From: Roseitranquillus sp963749675
GTDB lineage: Bacteria; Pseudomonadota; Alphaproteobacteria; Rhodobacterales; Rhodobacteraceae
DNA: 64,000 nt
NCBI GenBank assembly: GCA_963749675.1
Contig: CAVVNT010000005.1
Span: 1 to 64,000, forward strand
Direction: 5' to 3'
The notes beneath the pieces were generated by a model. That model worked only from the letters and a program-made list of their open reading frames with translations, searched no databases and was not told the origin of the DNA. A program made the translations under genes and the position numbers. Below, one piece after another: positions 17,495 to 25,736 of the stretch. Position 1 is the stretch's first letter, and each line of letters opens with the position of its first letter.

Positions 17495-18756
17495 CTTCGG
17501 TCTCCCATTGCTTCCGTCTCCCGCTGCAGGAACGCAATCAGGTCCGCGCGATCCTCGGGCGATGCGATGCGCTGCATCGGCATCTTGCTGCCCGGAGTGT
17601 AATGGTCCGGACCGAGGTCGAAAAGACGATCGATGGTCTCGGCCGTCCAGATGATATCGCTGCCCCTCATCGCGGGCGAATAGGCATAGCCCGCCACCGA
17701 ACCAGCCTTGCGTCCGAAAAGATCATGCAGCGTCGGACCCGCCCTCCGAGCACCGTCTGGCGTCAGCGTATGGCAGACCGAGCACTTGCGGAGAAATTGC
17801 CTCTCGCCGTTGCCGACCGCGTCGGGATCGGTCTGGAACCCTCGCGGTCCGGCGGAGATGACCGGACCCACGCCCGAGATCGGCCAGATCGCCGCCGCAT
17901 CGTCGATGCCTCCCGCGATCAGCGACGCGCCTCCGTCCGAAAAGGCGAGTGCCCAGACGGGGCCGTCCAGTGCCGAGCGAAAGTCTCGCAGAACCGTCCA
18001 GCCCTCCGTCTCGACCACCATGATGTGCCCCTCTCCATCGCCAACGGCGAGCAGCCCGGGCGCCGCGGCGAGCGCAAGGATCGGGCGACGGCCGGCGCTG
18101 AGATCGGCAATTACCTCTCCCGTGGCGATGTTGACGATCATGGTGCCGCCATCGACCGCGCCGTAGGCGAGCCAGCCCTCGCCGGCCAGCAGCCGGTTCA
18201 CACCGAACCCGTGGCGGACTAGCGTTCGGAGCGGCTTTCCGCCCGCGTCACGCTGCACGATCGTGCCGTCGACGCCGGCGGTGAAGAGAGAATCGCCGGC
18301 CCATGCTACGGCGTTCACTGCGCCGCCATGCCCGTCAAGCGCCGCGAGAGCATGTCCCGTCTCGATTTCCCACAAGCGAACCGTGCCGTCCCAGCTTGCC
18401 GACGCGAGGGTGCGGCCGTTCGGTGAGACCGCCAAGTCCATGACCTTGCCCTTGTGGCCCGCCAGGCGGACCCGGAGGCCTGCACGGGCGAGGTCCCAGA
18501 TGATGATGTCGAAGTCGTCGCCACCCGATGCCGCCTCGCCGCCTGGAAGGAACACGACCGTGTTGACCGCAGCGCGGTGCCCTTCCAGCCATGTCGGCGC
18601 GCCCTCCCGCCAGAAACCGACGGAGTAGTCGAAACTCGCCGTCAGAACCACATCGTCAGAGACGGCGATGTCCATCACCGGTCCGCCGTGCCCCTCCAGC
18701 GTGTCTGCCAGGGAAGCCGTGGCGAGGAGCAGCGTGGCGAGCGCGATGCGCAGCAC
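17491..18756 (-). CDS. Periplasmic WD40-repeat protein with C-terminal cytochrome c domain
   Basis: 421 residues. A signal peptide (MLRIALATLLLATASLA) is followed by at least five WD40-type blades from residue 20 to about 300 (for example GHKGKVMDLAVSPNGRTLAS and SWDGTVRLWEI). A class I cytochrome c domain follows, with the haem motif CSVCH at residues 325-329 and the likely axial methionine in SKMPMQ near 392. It lies at the end of the formate dehydrogenase operon, 1 base after the cytochrome b subunit. Inference: it passes electrons from the dehydrogenase to a periplasmic acceptor, or docks the complex. The fusion of a beta-propeller with cytochrome c in this operon is unusual. Confidence 0.85.
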   Translation of the reverse strand: MLRIALATLLLATASLADTLEGHGGPVMDIAVSDDVVLTASFDYSVGFWREGAPTWLEGHRAAVNTVVFLPGGEAASGGDDFDIIIWDLARAGLRVRLAGHKGKVMDLAVSPNGRTLASASWDGTVRLWEIETGHALAALDGHGGAVNAVAWAGDSLFTAGVDGTIVQRDAGGKPLRTLVRHGFGVNRLLAGEGWLAYGAVDGGTMIVNIATGEVIADLSAGRRPILALAAAPGLLAVGDGEGHIMVVETEGWTVLRDFRSALDGPVWALAFSDGGASLIAGGIDDAAAIWPISGVGPVISAGPRGFQTDPDAVGNGERQFLRKCSVCHTLTPDGARRAGPTLHDLFGRKAGSVAGYAYSPAMRGSDIIWTAETIDRLFDLGPDHYTPGSKMPMQRIASPEDRADLIAFLQRETEAMGDRR

Positions 18757-18757
18757 G

Positions 18758-19993
18758 CTACTCCGCAGGGGTAGCTCTCGGCGCGCGGCGCGCGCCAGCT
18801 TCGGCGGTGTCGCCGCCGGCGATCTTCTCCTCGGCCCAGATGGAGTGGTGCTCCCGCGCCCAGTTGGCGTCGACGCGACCGCTGCCCATCGCCTGGAACG
18901 CCCCCTCCATGCCGATCGAACCGATATAGATATGCGCGATGATGATCCCCATCAGGACGAACGCCACGATCGAGTGCCACAATTGGGCGAGTTGCATCTC
19001 ACCCTGCGGGCTCAACGCGGTCGGGAACGCCTCCCGGCCAAGCAGCGACGGGATGCCGAGATCGTTCATGACGCCGAACGTCTTCGAGAAAAGGACCAGC
19101 TCGTACGGGAACAGTAGCGAGAGCCCGGACGCCGAGACCGAAGCGCCGAAGACGATGACCGACCAGAAGATCAGCTTCTGACCGAGATTGAACTTCTTGG
19201 CGGGTGGATGCTCTCCACCCAGAAATCCGCCGCCATGGCGGATCCATGCGAGGTCCGTACGGCTGGGCAGATTGTGCACGACCCAGAACAAGAAGACGAG
19301 CACGAGCGCGGCCATGAACGCCCAGGAGACGTTGTCATGGACCCATTTCGTCACGCCAGCGGTGCTGGCGTAGGCTTCCTGCCCCATCCAGTCCATCAGG
19401 CCGTTGCGCCCGAAAAGCACGAAGAGGCCGGTGAACGCCAGGACGAGAAAGGACACGGCGAGCAGCCAATGCGCGAACCTCTCGATCGCGCTGAACCGAA
19501 CGATGGTCCAGCCAGCGCGGCCGTGGTCGATGCGAATGCGACCGCGGATGAGGTAGAACGCGGCGAGGACGAGCACGACGCCCACCAGGAACCAGCCTCC
19601 GTACGTTCGCAGCGGCCCCTCTCGCAGCTGGAGCCACTCCATCCCGCCGCTCTGCACGAGGACCTTCGATCCAGGCCCATGCGCCGATGACGTCACGCTT
19701 TGTCCGCCGAAGCGCACCTCCTCCCAGATCTCGCGGTTCGTGTTGCCGCCGCTCAACTGAACGCCGAGTTGCGCGGCATTGTCAGCGGCCGTGGTGCCGA
19801 GGCTGGGCTCCGGCCGACGCTCCCTGTCGGTCCCCTCGCCCCGCTGGCGGGCGAGGATGTCCTCCAGCGTGTCCATTCCGCCATCACGTTCGACGGACCC
19901 CGATGCGTCGTCGGGTGGACGCACCGACTGGGCTTCCAAGTCCGTCGCGGCGACGAAGAGCGTCGCAAGCAACGCGAAAAGAACAAGGCGCAT
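18758..19993 (-). CDS. fdoI: Formate dehydrogenase gamma subunit (cytochrome b556)
   Basis: 411 residues, started at 19993 (MRLVLFALLATLFVAATDLE) behind an AAGGAG site. A signal peptide and a periplasmic N-terminal domain of about 130 residues precede the membrane part. Transmembrane helices are visible at WFLVGVVLVLAAFYLI, LLAVSFLVLAFTGLFVLF, FMAALVLVFLFWVVHNL, LIFWSVIVFGASVSASGLS and IVAFVLMGIIIAHIYIG. The haem b histidines probably lie in RFAHWLL, VVHNL, LWHSI and AHIY. It anchors the dehydrogenase in the membrane and carries electrons to quinone or to cytochrome c. It follows the Fe-S subunit by 31 bases. Confidence 0.92.
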   Translation of the reverse strand: MRLVLFALLATLFVAATDLEAQSVRPPDDASGSVERDGGMDTLEDILARQRGEGTDRERRPEPSLGTTAADNAAQLGVQLSGGNTNREIWEEVRFGGQSVTSSAHGPGSKVLVQSGGMEWLQLREGPLRTYGGWFLVGVVLVLAAFYLIRGRIRIDHGRAGWTIVRFSAIERFAHWLLAVSFLVLAFTGLFVLFGRNGLMDWMGQEAYASTAGVTKWVHDNVSWAFMAALVLVFLFWVVHNLPSRTDLAWIRHGGGFLGGEHPPAKKFNLGQKLIFWSVIVFGASVSASGLSLLFPYELVLFSKTFGVMNDLGIPSLLGREAFPTALSPQGEMQLAQLWHSIVAFVLMGIIIAHIYIGSIGMEGAFQAMGSGRVDANWAREHHSIWAEEKIAGGDTAEAGARRAPRATPAE

Positions 19994-20024
19994 CGATTTC
20001 TCCTTGTGCGTCGCGCGTACGCGC

Positions 20025-20618
20025 CTAGTTGGCCTGATCGCCATAGGCGGTGCCCCAGCCCCACGCGCCGGAGCCGAAACCCCGGGCCACGACGCGCTCG
20101 CGATAGACGTCGGAGACGTCGTCGCCATCGCCAGCCAGCAGCGCCTTGGTCGAGCACATCTCGGCGCAAATCGGCAGCTTGCCTTCCGCGATCCGGTTGC
20201 GGCCGTACTTCTGGAACTCCACTGTCGACATGTCCTCTTCGGGACCACCGTTGCAGAAGGTGCACTTATCCATCTTGCCGCGGCTGCCGAAGTTGCCCGC
20301 CTGCGGGTACTGCGGCGCGCCGAACGGGCACGCGTAAAAGCAGTAGCCGCAGCCGATGCACAGGTCCTTGGAATGCAGGACCACGCCGTCGTCGGTGTTG
20401 TAGAAGCAATCGACCGGGCAGACCGCCGCACAGGGCGCGTCGGAGCAGTGCATGCAGGCGACCGAAATCGACCGCTCGCCCGGCTGGCCGTCCTGGATCG
20501 TCACCACTCGGCGGCGGTTGATCCCCCACGGCACCTCGTGCTCGTTCTTGCAAGCCGTGACACACGCGTTGCACTCGATGCAGCGCTCGGCGTCGCAGAG
20601 AAACTTCGCTCTCGCCAT
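20025..20618 (-). CDS. fdoH: Formate dehydrogenase beta subunit, four Fe-S clusters
   Basis: 197 residues with four cysteine groups: CIECNACVTACKNEHE, CMHCSDAPCAAVCPVDCF, CIGCGYCFYACPFGAPQ and the KCTFCNGG / PICAEMCSTKAL pair. This is the standard electron-wire subunit of membrane-bound formate dehydrogenases and related molybdoenzymes. It transfers electrons from the catalytic subunit to the cytochrome b subunit. It has no signal peptide, so export must be with the Tat-targeted catalytic subunit. It starts 14 bases after fdoG. Confidence 0.95.
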   Translation of the reverse strand: MARAKFLCDAERCIECNACVTACKNEHEVPWGINRRRVVTIQDGQPGERSISVACMHCSDAPCAAVCPVDCFYNTDDGVVLHSKDLCIGCGYCFYACPFGAPQYPQAGNFGSRGKMDKCTFCNGGPEEDMSTVEFQKYGRNRIAEGKLPICAEMCSTKALLAGDGDDVSDVYRERVVARGFGSGAWGWGTAYGDQAN

Positions 20619-20632
20619 GTCCTAATCCTCCC

Positions 20633-23611
20633 TCACGCAGCCCAGATCTTGCAGAGCGTGGCCTTGGTCTCCTGCATCTGGGTGACCGAGTCATAGCCGT
20701 AAGTCTGCGCGGTGTTCGTCAATTCCCCGAGCACGATGGGATCCGCCCCCTCGGGATACTTGTACCTGCGGTCTTCACCCTGGAACCAGCCGCCGAAGTG
20801 GAACGGCATGAAGGCGACCCCCGGCGCGACCCGTTCGGTCACCATCGCCGCGACCAGGACCTTGCCGCCCTCCGGCCCCTCGACCCAGACCTGCGCTCCG
20901 TCTTGGACGCTCAGGTTGTTGGCGTCGCGCGGGTTCACCTCGATGAACATCTCCTGCTGGAGCTCCGCAAGCCACGGGTTTGATCGGGTCTCGTCGCCGC
21001 CACCTTCGTACTCGACCAGCCGGCCAGACGTCAGGATGATCGGGTAGTCCTGGCTGAAGTCGTTCTTCTGGATCGACGCATAGAGGGTCGGCACCCGCCA
21101 GAACTTCTTGTCGTCATAGGTCGGGTACTTCTCCACCAGATCGCGGCGATTGGTATAGAGCGGCTCGCGGTGCAGCGGCACCGGGTCCGGGAAGGTCCAG
21201 ACCACCGCTCGCGCCTTGGCATTGCCGTAGGGCGCGCATCCATGGGCGATCGCCACCCGCTGGATACCGCCCGAAAGGTCTGTCTTCCAATTCACACTGC
21301 CGATCTGGTCCACGAAGTCCGACGGGTACGGACCGGTCTGCGACTGCTCGCCGACCGTGCCGCCGGTCTCCGGCCGTTCCTTCGCGTACCCCGAAACGTA
21401 TTCGATCATCCGCCGCTCGTATGGCGTCAGGTCGCTGTCCCAGCCGAGTTCCTGCAGCATCGCCATGGTGAACTCGGGGTAGCCGTCCTCGATCTCCGAT
21501 CCGACCGGATAGGAGCCTTCGGCGAGCAGGTTCTCGCCGTCGCGCTCCACCCCGAACCGGGCGCGGAAGCCCATCCCGCCCTCCGCCACCGGGATCGACA
21601 CGTCATAGAGGTTCGGGCTGCCGGGATGATTCATCTCCGGCGTGCCCCACGCCGGCCATGGCAGGCCGTAATAGTCGCCGTCCGCCGGACCGCCGTTCGC
21701 CCGCAGCGTCGTGCGGTCGAACGTGTTCTGGTTTTCCATGTGCAGCCGCATCCGCTCAGGCGACTGGCCGGTATACCCGATGGTCCACATGCCGCGGTTG
21801 TACTCGCGCGTGAGGTCCTCGATCAGCGGCTCGTCCCCGTTGACCTCGATGTTGCGGAACATCCTGTCGGAAAAGCCGAACTTGTCGGAGAAGAGCTTGA
21901 TGATCGTGTGATCGGGCAGGCTTTCGAAGATCGGGTCCACGACCCTCTCGCGCCACTGCAGCGACCGGTTCGACGCGGTGACCGAGCCATAGGTCTCGAA
22001 CTGCGTGCATGCCGGCAGCAGGTAGACGCCGTCGGTCCTGTCCTGCAGGATCGCCGAGACGGTCGGGTAGGGATCGACCACGACCATCAGGTCGAGCTTC
22101 TCCATTGCCTCCTTCATCTCGACCATGCGGGTCTGGCTGTTCGGCGCATGACCCCACAGCACCATCGCCCGCGTGTTGTCGGGCTGATCGATGTTTTCGG
22201 CCTCCTCCAGCACGCCGTCGATCCAGCGCGACACCGGAATGCCGGTCTCGTTGATCATCATCCGGTCGGCACCGTCTACGCCCGCCCCCGGCATCACCGA
22301 GAAGCGGCCGCGCAGCCAGTCCAGATCCTCGTCCCAGACCCGCGCCCAGTGCGCCCAGGCTCCGTCGGTCAGGCCGTAATAGCCCGGCAGCGTGTCGGCG
22401 AGCACGCCGAGGTCGGTCGCACCCTGCACGTTGTCGTGGCCGCGGAAGATGTTGGTGCCACCGCCGGCCTTGCCCATGTTGCCGAGCGCCAGCTGCAGGA
22501 TGCAGTAGGCGCGGGTGTTGTTGTTGCCATTGGTGTGCTGGGTGCCCCCCATGCACCAGATCACGGTGCCCGGCTTGTTCGAGGCGAGGAGCTGCGCGAC
22601 CCGGCGCACCTGCGCCTCCGGCACGCCGGTGACGTTCTCGACCTCGTCCGGCGTCCAGTTCGCGACCTCCTGACGGATGTCGTCCATCCCCCAGACACGC
22701 TGCTGGATGAACTCCTGGTCCTCCCAGCCGTTCTCGAAGATGTGCCACAGGATGCCCCAGACCAGCGCCACGTCGCTGCCGGGCCGCATCCGCACGAACT
22801 CGTCGGCATGAGCGGCCGTGCGCGTGAAGCGCGGGTCGCAGACGATCAGCGGCGCGTTGTTCTGCTCCTTGGCCTTAAGCACGTGCAGCAGGCTGACAGG
22901 GTGCGCCTCGGCCGGATTGCCGCCGATGATGAAGATCGCCTTGGAGTTGTGGATGTCGTTGTAGGAGTTCGTCATGGCGCCGTAGCCCCATGTGTTCGCA
23001 ACCCCCGCAACGGTGGTGGAGTGGCAAATCCGCGCCTGGTGGTCGACGTTGTTCGTGCCCCAGTACGCCGCGAATTTGCGGAAGAGATACGCCTGCTCGT
23101 TCGAATGCTTGGCCGAGCCCAGCCAGTAGACACTGTCCGGGCCGCTCTCCTCGCGGATCTGCAGCATCCGGTCGCCGATCTCATTGATGGCGTCGGCCCA
23201 GCTCGTTCGCGTCCACTCGCCGCCGACCAGCTTCATCGGGTACTTCAGCCGCCGCTCCCCATGCGCATGCTCGCGCACAGAGGCGCCCTTGGCGCAGTGG
23301 GAGCCCAGATTGAACGGGCTGTCCCAGCCCGGCTCCTGCCCCATCCAGACGCCGTTCTGGACCTCGGCGATCACCGTGCAGCCGACCGAGCAGTGGGTGC
23401 AGACGGACTTGATGCGCGTGATGTCTCCGACCGCATCCTGCGCCTCGGCCCGGCGGACGGTGCCGCCGGTCGCGCCGATGGCAGCCAGACCGCCGACCGC
23501 CAGCCCCGACCCGCGCAGGAACGCCCGTCGGTCGACCTTCGCCGCGCCCGCGCGCGCCAGAACGCCGCTGTCGCGGGTCCGCGGCGCACTGTTCGTCTTT
23601 TTCCTAAGCAT
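20633..23611 (-). CDS. fdoG: Formate dehydrogenase alpha subunit, molybdopterin (cysteine type)
   Basis: 992 residues. Oxidises formate to CO2 at a Mo/W bis-pterin site. A twin-arginine signal (RRAFLRGSG, Arg 28-29) shows export to the periplasm. A [4Fe-4S] site is formed by C71, C74, C78 and C106 (CTHCSVGC and SHCAKG). The metal ligand is a cysteine, C196 (ARICHSTTVAG), followed by the catalytic H197, rather than selenocysteine. The C-terminal molybdopterin dinucleotide-binding domain is seen from about residue 860 (PIILTSGRLVEYEGGG and VNPRDANNLS). All domains are intact. It is encoded just after a Tat microprotein and the TorD-like chaperone. Confidence 0.97.
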   Translation of the reverse strand: MLRKKTNSAPRTRDSGVLARAGAAKVDRRAFLRGSGLAVGGLAAIGATGGTVRRAEAQDAVGDITRIKSVCTHCSVGCTVIAEVQNGVWMGQEPGWDSPFNLGSHCAKGASVREHAHGERRLKYPMKLVGGEWTRTSWADAINEIGDRMLQIREESGPDSVYWLGSAKHSNEQAYLFRKFAAYWGTNNVDHQARICHSTTVAGVANTWGYGAMTNSYNDIHNSKAIFIIGGNPAEAHPVSLLHVLKAKEQNNAPLIVCDPRFTRTAAHADEFVRMRPGSDVALVWGILWHIFENGWEDQEFIQQRVWGMDDIRQEVANWTPDEVENVTGVPEAQVRRVAQLLASNKPGTVIWCMGGTQHTNGNNNTRAYCILQLALGNMGKAGGGTNIFRGHDNVQGATDLGVLADTLPGYYGLTDGAWAHWARVWDEDLDWLRGRFSVMPGAGVDGADRMMINETGIPVSRWIDGVLEEAENIDQPDNTRAMVLWGHAPNSQTRMVEMKEAMEKLDLMVVVDPYPTVSAILQDRTDGVYLLPACTQFETYGSVTASNRSLQWRERVVDPIFESLPDHTIIKLFSDKFGFSDRMFRNIEVNGDEPLIEDLTREYNRGMWTIGYTGQSPERMRLHMENQNTFDRTTLRANGGPADGDYYGLPWPAWGTPEMNHPGSPNLYDVSIPVAEGGMGFRARFGVERDGENLLAEGSYPVGSEIEDGYPEFTMAMLQELGWDSDLTPYERRMIEYVSGYAKERPETGGTVGEQSQTGPYPSDFVDQIGSVNWKTDLSGGIQRVAIAHGCAPYGNAKARAVVWTFPDPVPLHREPLYTNRRDLVEKYPTYDDKKFWRVPTLYASIQKNDFSQDYPIILTSGRLVEYEGGGDETRSNPWLAELQQEMFIEVNPRDANNLSVQDGAQVWVEGPEGGKVLVAAMVTERVAPGVAFMPFHFGGWFQGEDRRYKYPEGADPIVLGELTNTAQTYGYDSVTQMQETKATLCKIWAA

Positions 23612-23626
23612 CGAGCCTCACCCCCC

Positions 23627-23815
23627 TCAGAACCGCGCCGTCTCGAAGAACTTCCTCACGTGCGCCGTCTTGCGCAGCCCGTTGCCCTGCGGCTCCGCCT
23701 CGTCCGCCGCGGCCTGCCCCCCGCCGGCCGCGGAAACCGCCGCGGCGGGCGCTGCGAGCGAGGCCAGTTTCAGGAACCCGCGCCGCTCTTGGTCCACGTC
23801 CCGCTCGTCGCTCAT
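23627..23815 (-). CDS. Tat-signal microprotein of formate dehydrogenase operon
   Basis: 62 residues: MSDERDVDQERRGFLKLASL contains a textbook twin-arginine motif (ERRGFLKLA), followed by an alanine-rich hydrophobic core and only about 25 residues of mature chain (EPQGNGLRKTAHVRKFFETA). Its ATG overlaps the stop of the TorD-like chaperone gene by four bases. Small proteins of this kind often stand directly upstream of formate dehydrogenase alpha genes in proteobacteria. The role is unknown; assisting export or assembly of the Tat-dependent complex would fit. Confidence 0.8.
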   Translation of the reverse strand: MSDERDVDQERRGFLKLASLAAPAAAVSAAGGGQAAADEAEPQGNGLRKTAHVRKFFETARF

Positions 23816-24444
23816 CGCTCTCCTCCTCCCGCCAGTCTGAAGGCGTCCTTCTCGATCTGCATGAAGACCCGCCCTATCGCGCCGACCGGCGCATAGAGCA
23901 GCGAGCCCTTGGCTCGCTCGAGGTCAGTGAAGAAATGTGCCGCCCACGGCGACAGATGCCGGGCAAAGAACTCCCGCTGACGGCCGAGGTCGAGCGGCGC
24001 ATCGAAGCGACCTCGGATCAGCCCGCCCATCATCTCGCAGAGAGATGCGATGCCGTCCTCGGGCTCCCTTACGGTGTCCTGCCGCCTGATGCCCAGCCGA
24101 CGCATGTCATCGCGCAGCACCGCGAGCGGCTTCTCGTGCAGGAACCCGGTCATGTAGTAGCTGGCGTAAGGCACAAGCTCGCCGCGGCCGAGGCCGATGA
24201 ACAACCTGTTGTACTCCGATCGCGCCGCGCTCTCGTTCGTCTGCGCGGCGACTCGCGACAATGTGTGCATCGCCGATCCAAGCTCGGTCGCGTCGTCCGA
24301 GGACAGCGCGGCCATACGGTCAAGAAGCGATTTCTCGGGCGGGCGGGCAAGCAGCGCGGACAGGAAATCGTAGAGGTCGGCGCGCAGCGCTTCCTCCTCC
24401 GAAACCGTCGTGGCCGCTGCCACGGCTGTCGATTGCTCCCCCAA
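23812..24444 (-). CDS. TorD/DmsD-family molybdoenzyme chaperone
   Basis: 210 residues, all-helical. Family motifs are LRADLYDFLSALLARPPEKS, EYNRLFIGLGRGELVPYASYY, the EPEDGIASLCEMMGGLI region (matching the conserved EPxDH-type motif, with G for H) and FFARHLSPWAAHFFTDLERA. The start is TTG at 24444, with GGGAGG five bases upstream and no better ATG. Such chaperones bind the Tat signal of the catalytic subunit and hold it until the cofactor is inserted. It lies upstream of the formate dehydrogenase structural genes. Confidence 0.88.
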   Translation of the reverse strand: MGEQSTAVAAATTVSEEEALRADLYDFLSALLARPPEKSLLDRMAALSSDDATELGSAMHTLSRVAAQTNESAARSEYNRLFIGLGRGELVPYASYYMTGFLHEKPLAVLRDDMRRLGIRRQDTVREPEDGIASLCEMMGGLIRGRFDAPLDLGRQREFFARHLSPWAAHFFTDLERAKGSLLYAPVGAIGRVFMQIEKDAFRLAGGGER

Positions 24445-24536
24445 TCAGCCCTCCCGGCTGGGCGTCGGATTGTATACTTCAGAAGACTGTAGCGACGCCT
24501 CAGACGAGGTGGAAGGGGAAAATCGTCCGTCTTCCC

Positions 24537-25106
24537 TCAACCGTGATGCGACATAGTCCCGCTGCGGAATACCATCCGGCGACGCGTGGCGCGGTGGACA
24601 GGCTCCTGCTCCACCGGTTTCGCCGGCCCCGGAGCAGCGACCTCCGCCGCCGACTCAGCCACCTGAGCGCCGGCTGTGTCCATCGCTTCCGCGTCGGCTT
24701 CGGGCGCCGCAGGTTCAGCCGGTGCGTCGGCCACCTCGGCAATCCGCTTCAGGATGCCACGGCCGACTTCGTAGGAGGTCTTCAGCCCCCCAGGCGGAAC
24801 CCCCGTGCCGGTGAAGTCGGTGTCGTAGTCGTTGAGCCCGTCGAGGCAGGCGAGCGTCGGGTTGCTCCGCCACAACCGCCGCAGCGCCATCGTCTTGAGA
24901 TGCTTGGGAACGGCAGCGTTCAGGAACGCGGCGAAGTCGTCGTCGGCATCCATCTCCTCGGGATGCTTCATGCCGAGGCGCGCGAGGATCTCCTCGTCGC
25001 TGCCCTCCGCCTCCGCGGCGGGCGGAGCCGCCGGCGGCGGCGGCTCCTCGACCGCCTCGGGTCTTCGCTTGCGGCGCGACCAGCGCGAGAGGAAGTCGTC
25101 GCTCAA
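24537..25106 (-). CDS. DUF3306-like protein
   Basis: 189 residues from a TTG start at 25106 (LSDDFLSRWSRRKRR) preceded by GGGAGGGG. The start overlaps the DUF3305-type stop by four bases (TTGA). The N-terminal FLSRWSRRK motif and the central PKHLKTMALRRLWRSNPTLA, then GLNDYDTDFT, are the recognisable core. The tail is Ala/Glu/Pro-rich. Members accompany formate dehydrogenase operons; molecular function is unknown. Confidence 0.8.
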   Translation of the reverse strand: MSDDFLSRWSRRKRRPEAVEEPPPPAAPPAAEAEGSDEEILARLGMKHPEEMDADDDFAAFLNAAVPKHLKTMALRRLWRSNPTLACLDGLNDYDTDFTGTGVPPGGLKTSYEVGRGILKRIAEVADAPAEPAAPEADAEAMDTAGAQVAESAAEVAAPGPAKPVEQEPVHRATRRRMVFRSGTMSHHG

Positions 25107-25654
25107 GACCCCTCCCTGGGGATCGACCCCGGCGCGCGGTAGACATCGGCCGTCTGCCGGACCCGGGCGTCCCCGATCCCGTCCTGCGCATCGGTGCGCA
25201 AGCCCTTGCGCCGCCGTTTCACGAACGCCTCCTCGACATGGTGCTGCGCCACGAAGTCGCGGACCCAGGCCTCCAGCCCCTCGGGCATCTGCAGACGCTC
25301 GACGATGTCCTCGCCGTTGTCGGCGTGGTCTTGCGCCTCGTAGGCCGAGGCGGTGACCGTCAGCAGCGACGGCCGCTTCGGCCCGGGCCGCAGGACCGCG
25401 AAAACGCTCGGCGGCCGGCCGCTGAGTGCTGTCAGGTACGCCTCGGTATCGGTGCGCCAGAGGGTCAGCGTCGCCGTGCCCGCATGGTAGTCGACCGTCT
25501 CGTCCTCGCGCCGCAGTTCCTGCCATGCGCCCGGACCTGCAAACGGGATCAGCCCAACGGCGCGCCAGACGACCCTGGCCCAGCGGGTCACGCCGGGGCT
25601 GCGGCGCACGATGACGCCGACGGGCATGCTGACGCTGCGGAGGTCCTCGGTCAT
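25103..25654 (-). CDS. DUF3305-like protein
   Basis: About 183 residues from ATG at 25654 (MTEDLRSVSMPVGVIVRRSP); a further in-frame ATG lies upstream at 25723 but without an evident Shine-Dalgarno. The motifs MPVGVIVRR, WARVVWRAVGLIPFAGP, TEAYLTALSGRPPSVFAVL and MPEGLEAWVRDFVAQHHVEE are visible. It is the first gene of the minus-strand formate dehydrogenase operon and overlaps the DUF3306-like gene. Likely a maturation or accessory factor, by context only. Confidence 0.8.
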   Translation of the reverse strand: MTEDLRSVSMPVGVIVRRSPGVTRWARVVWRAVGLIPFAGPGAWQELRREDETVDYHAGTATLTLWRTDTEAYLTALSGRPPSVFAVLRPGPKRPSLLTVTASAYEAQDHADNGEDIVERLQMPEGLEAWVRDFVAQHHVEEAFVKRRRKGLRTDAQDGIGDARVRQTADVYRAPGSIPREGS

Positions 25655-25736
25655 CTTTACGGACGGCGCTCCCGCGGATAGTTTCGTCTCTCGCTCATCT
25701 TTAAGGGCGTCGGGGGACATCGCCAAGGGAGGTCGG
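25655..25736. promoter_or_regulatory. Divergent promoter region between the two fdh operons
   Basis: Only 82 bases separate the DUF3305-like start (minus) and the ferredoxin-like gene start (plus), so both promoters and any shared operator must lie here or extend into the genes. I see the plus-strand ribosome binding site GGGAGG at 25727-25732 but no clear sigma-54 or FNR-like box. Confidence 0.4.

Noticed and set aside
21170..23896. 908-codon open frame on the plus strand opposite the formate dehydrogenase alpha gene
   Set aside because: High GC leaves long antisense frames; the product is Arg/His-rich with no motif, while the minus-strand gene has clear catalytic motifs.
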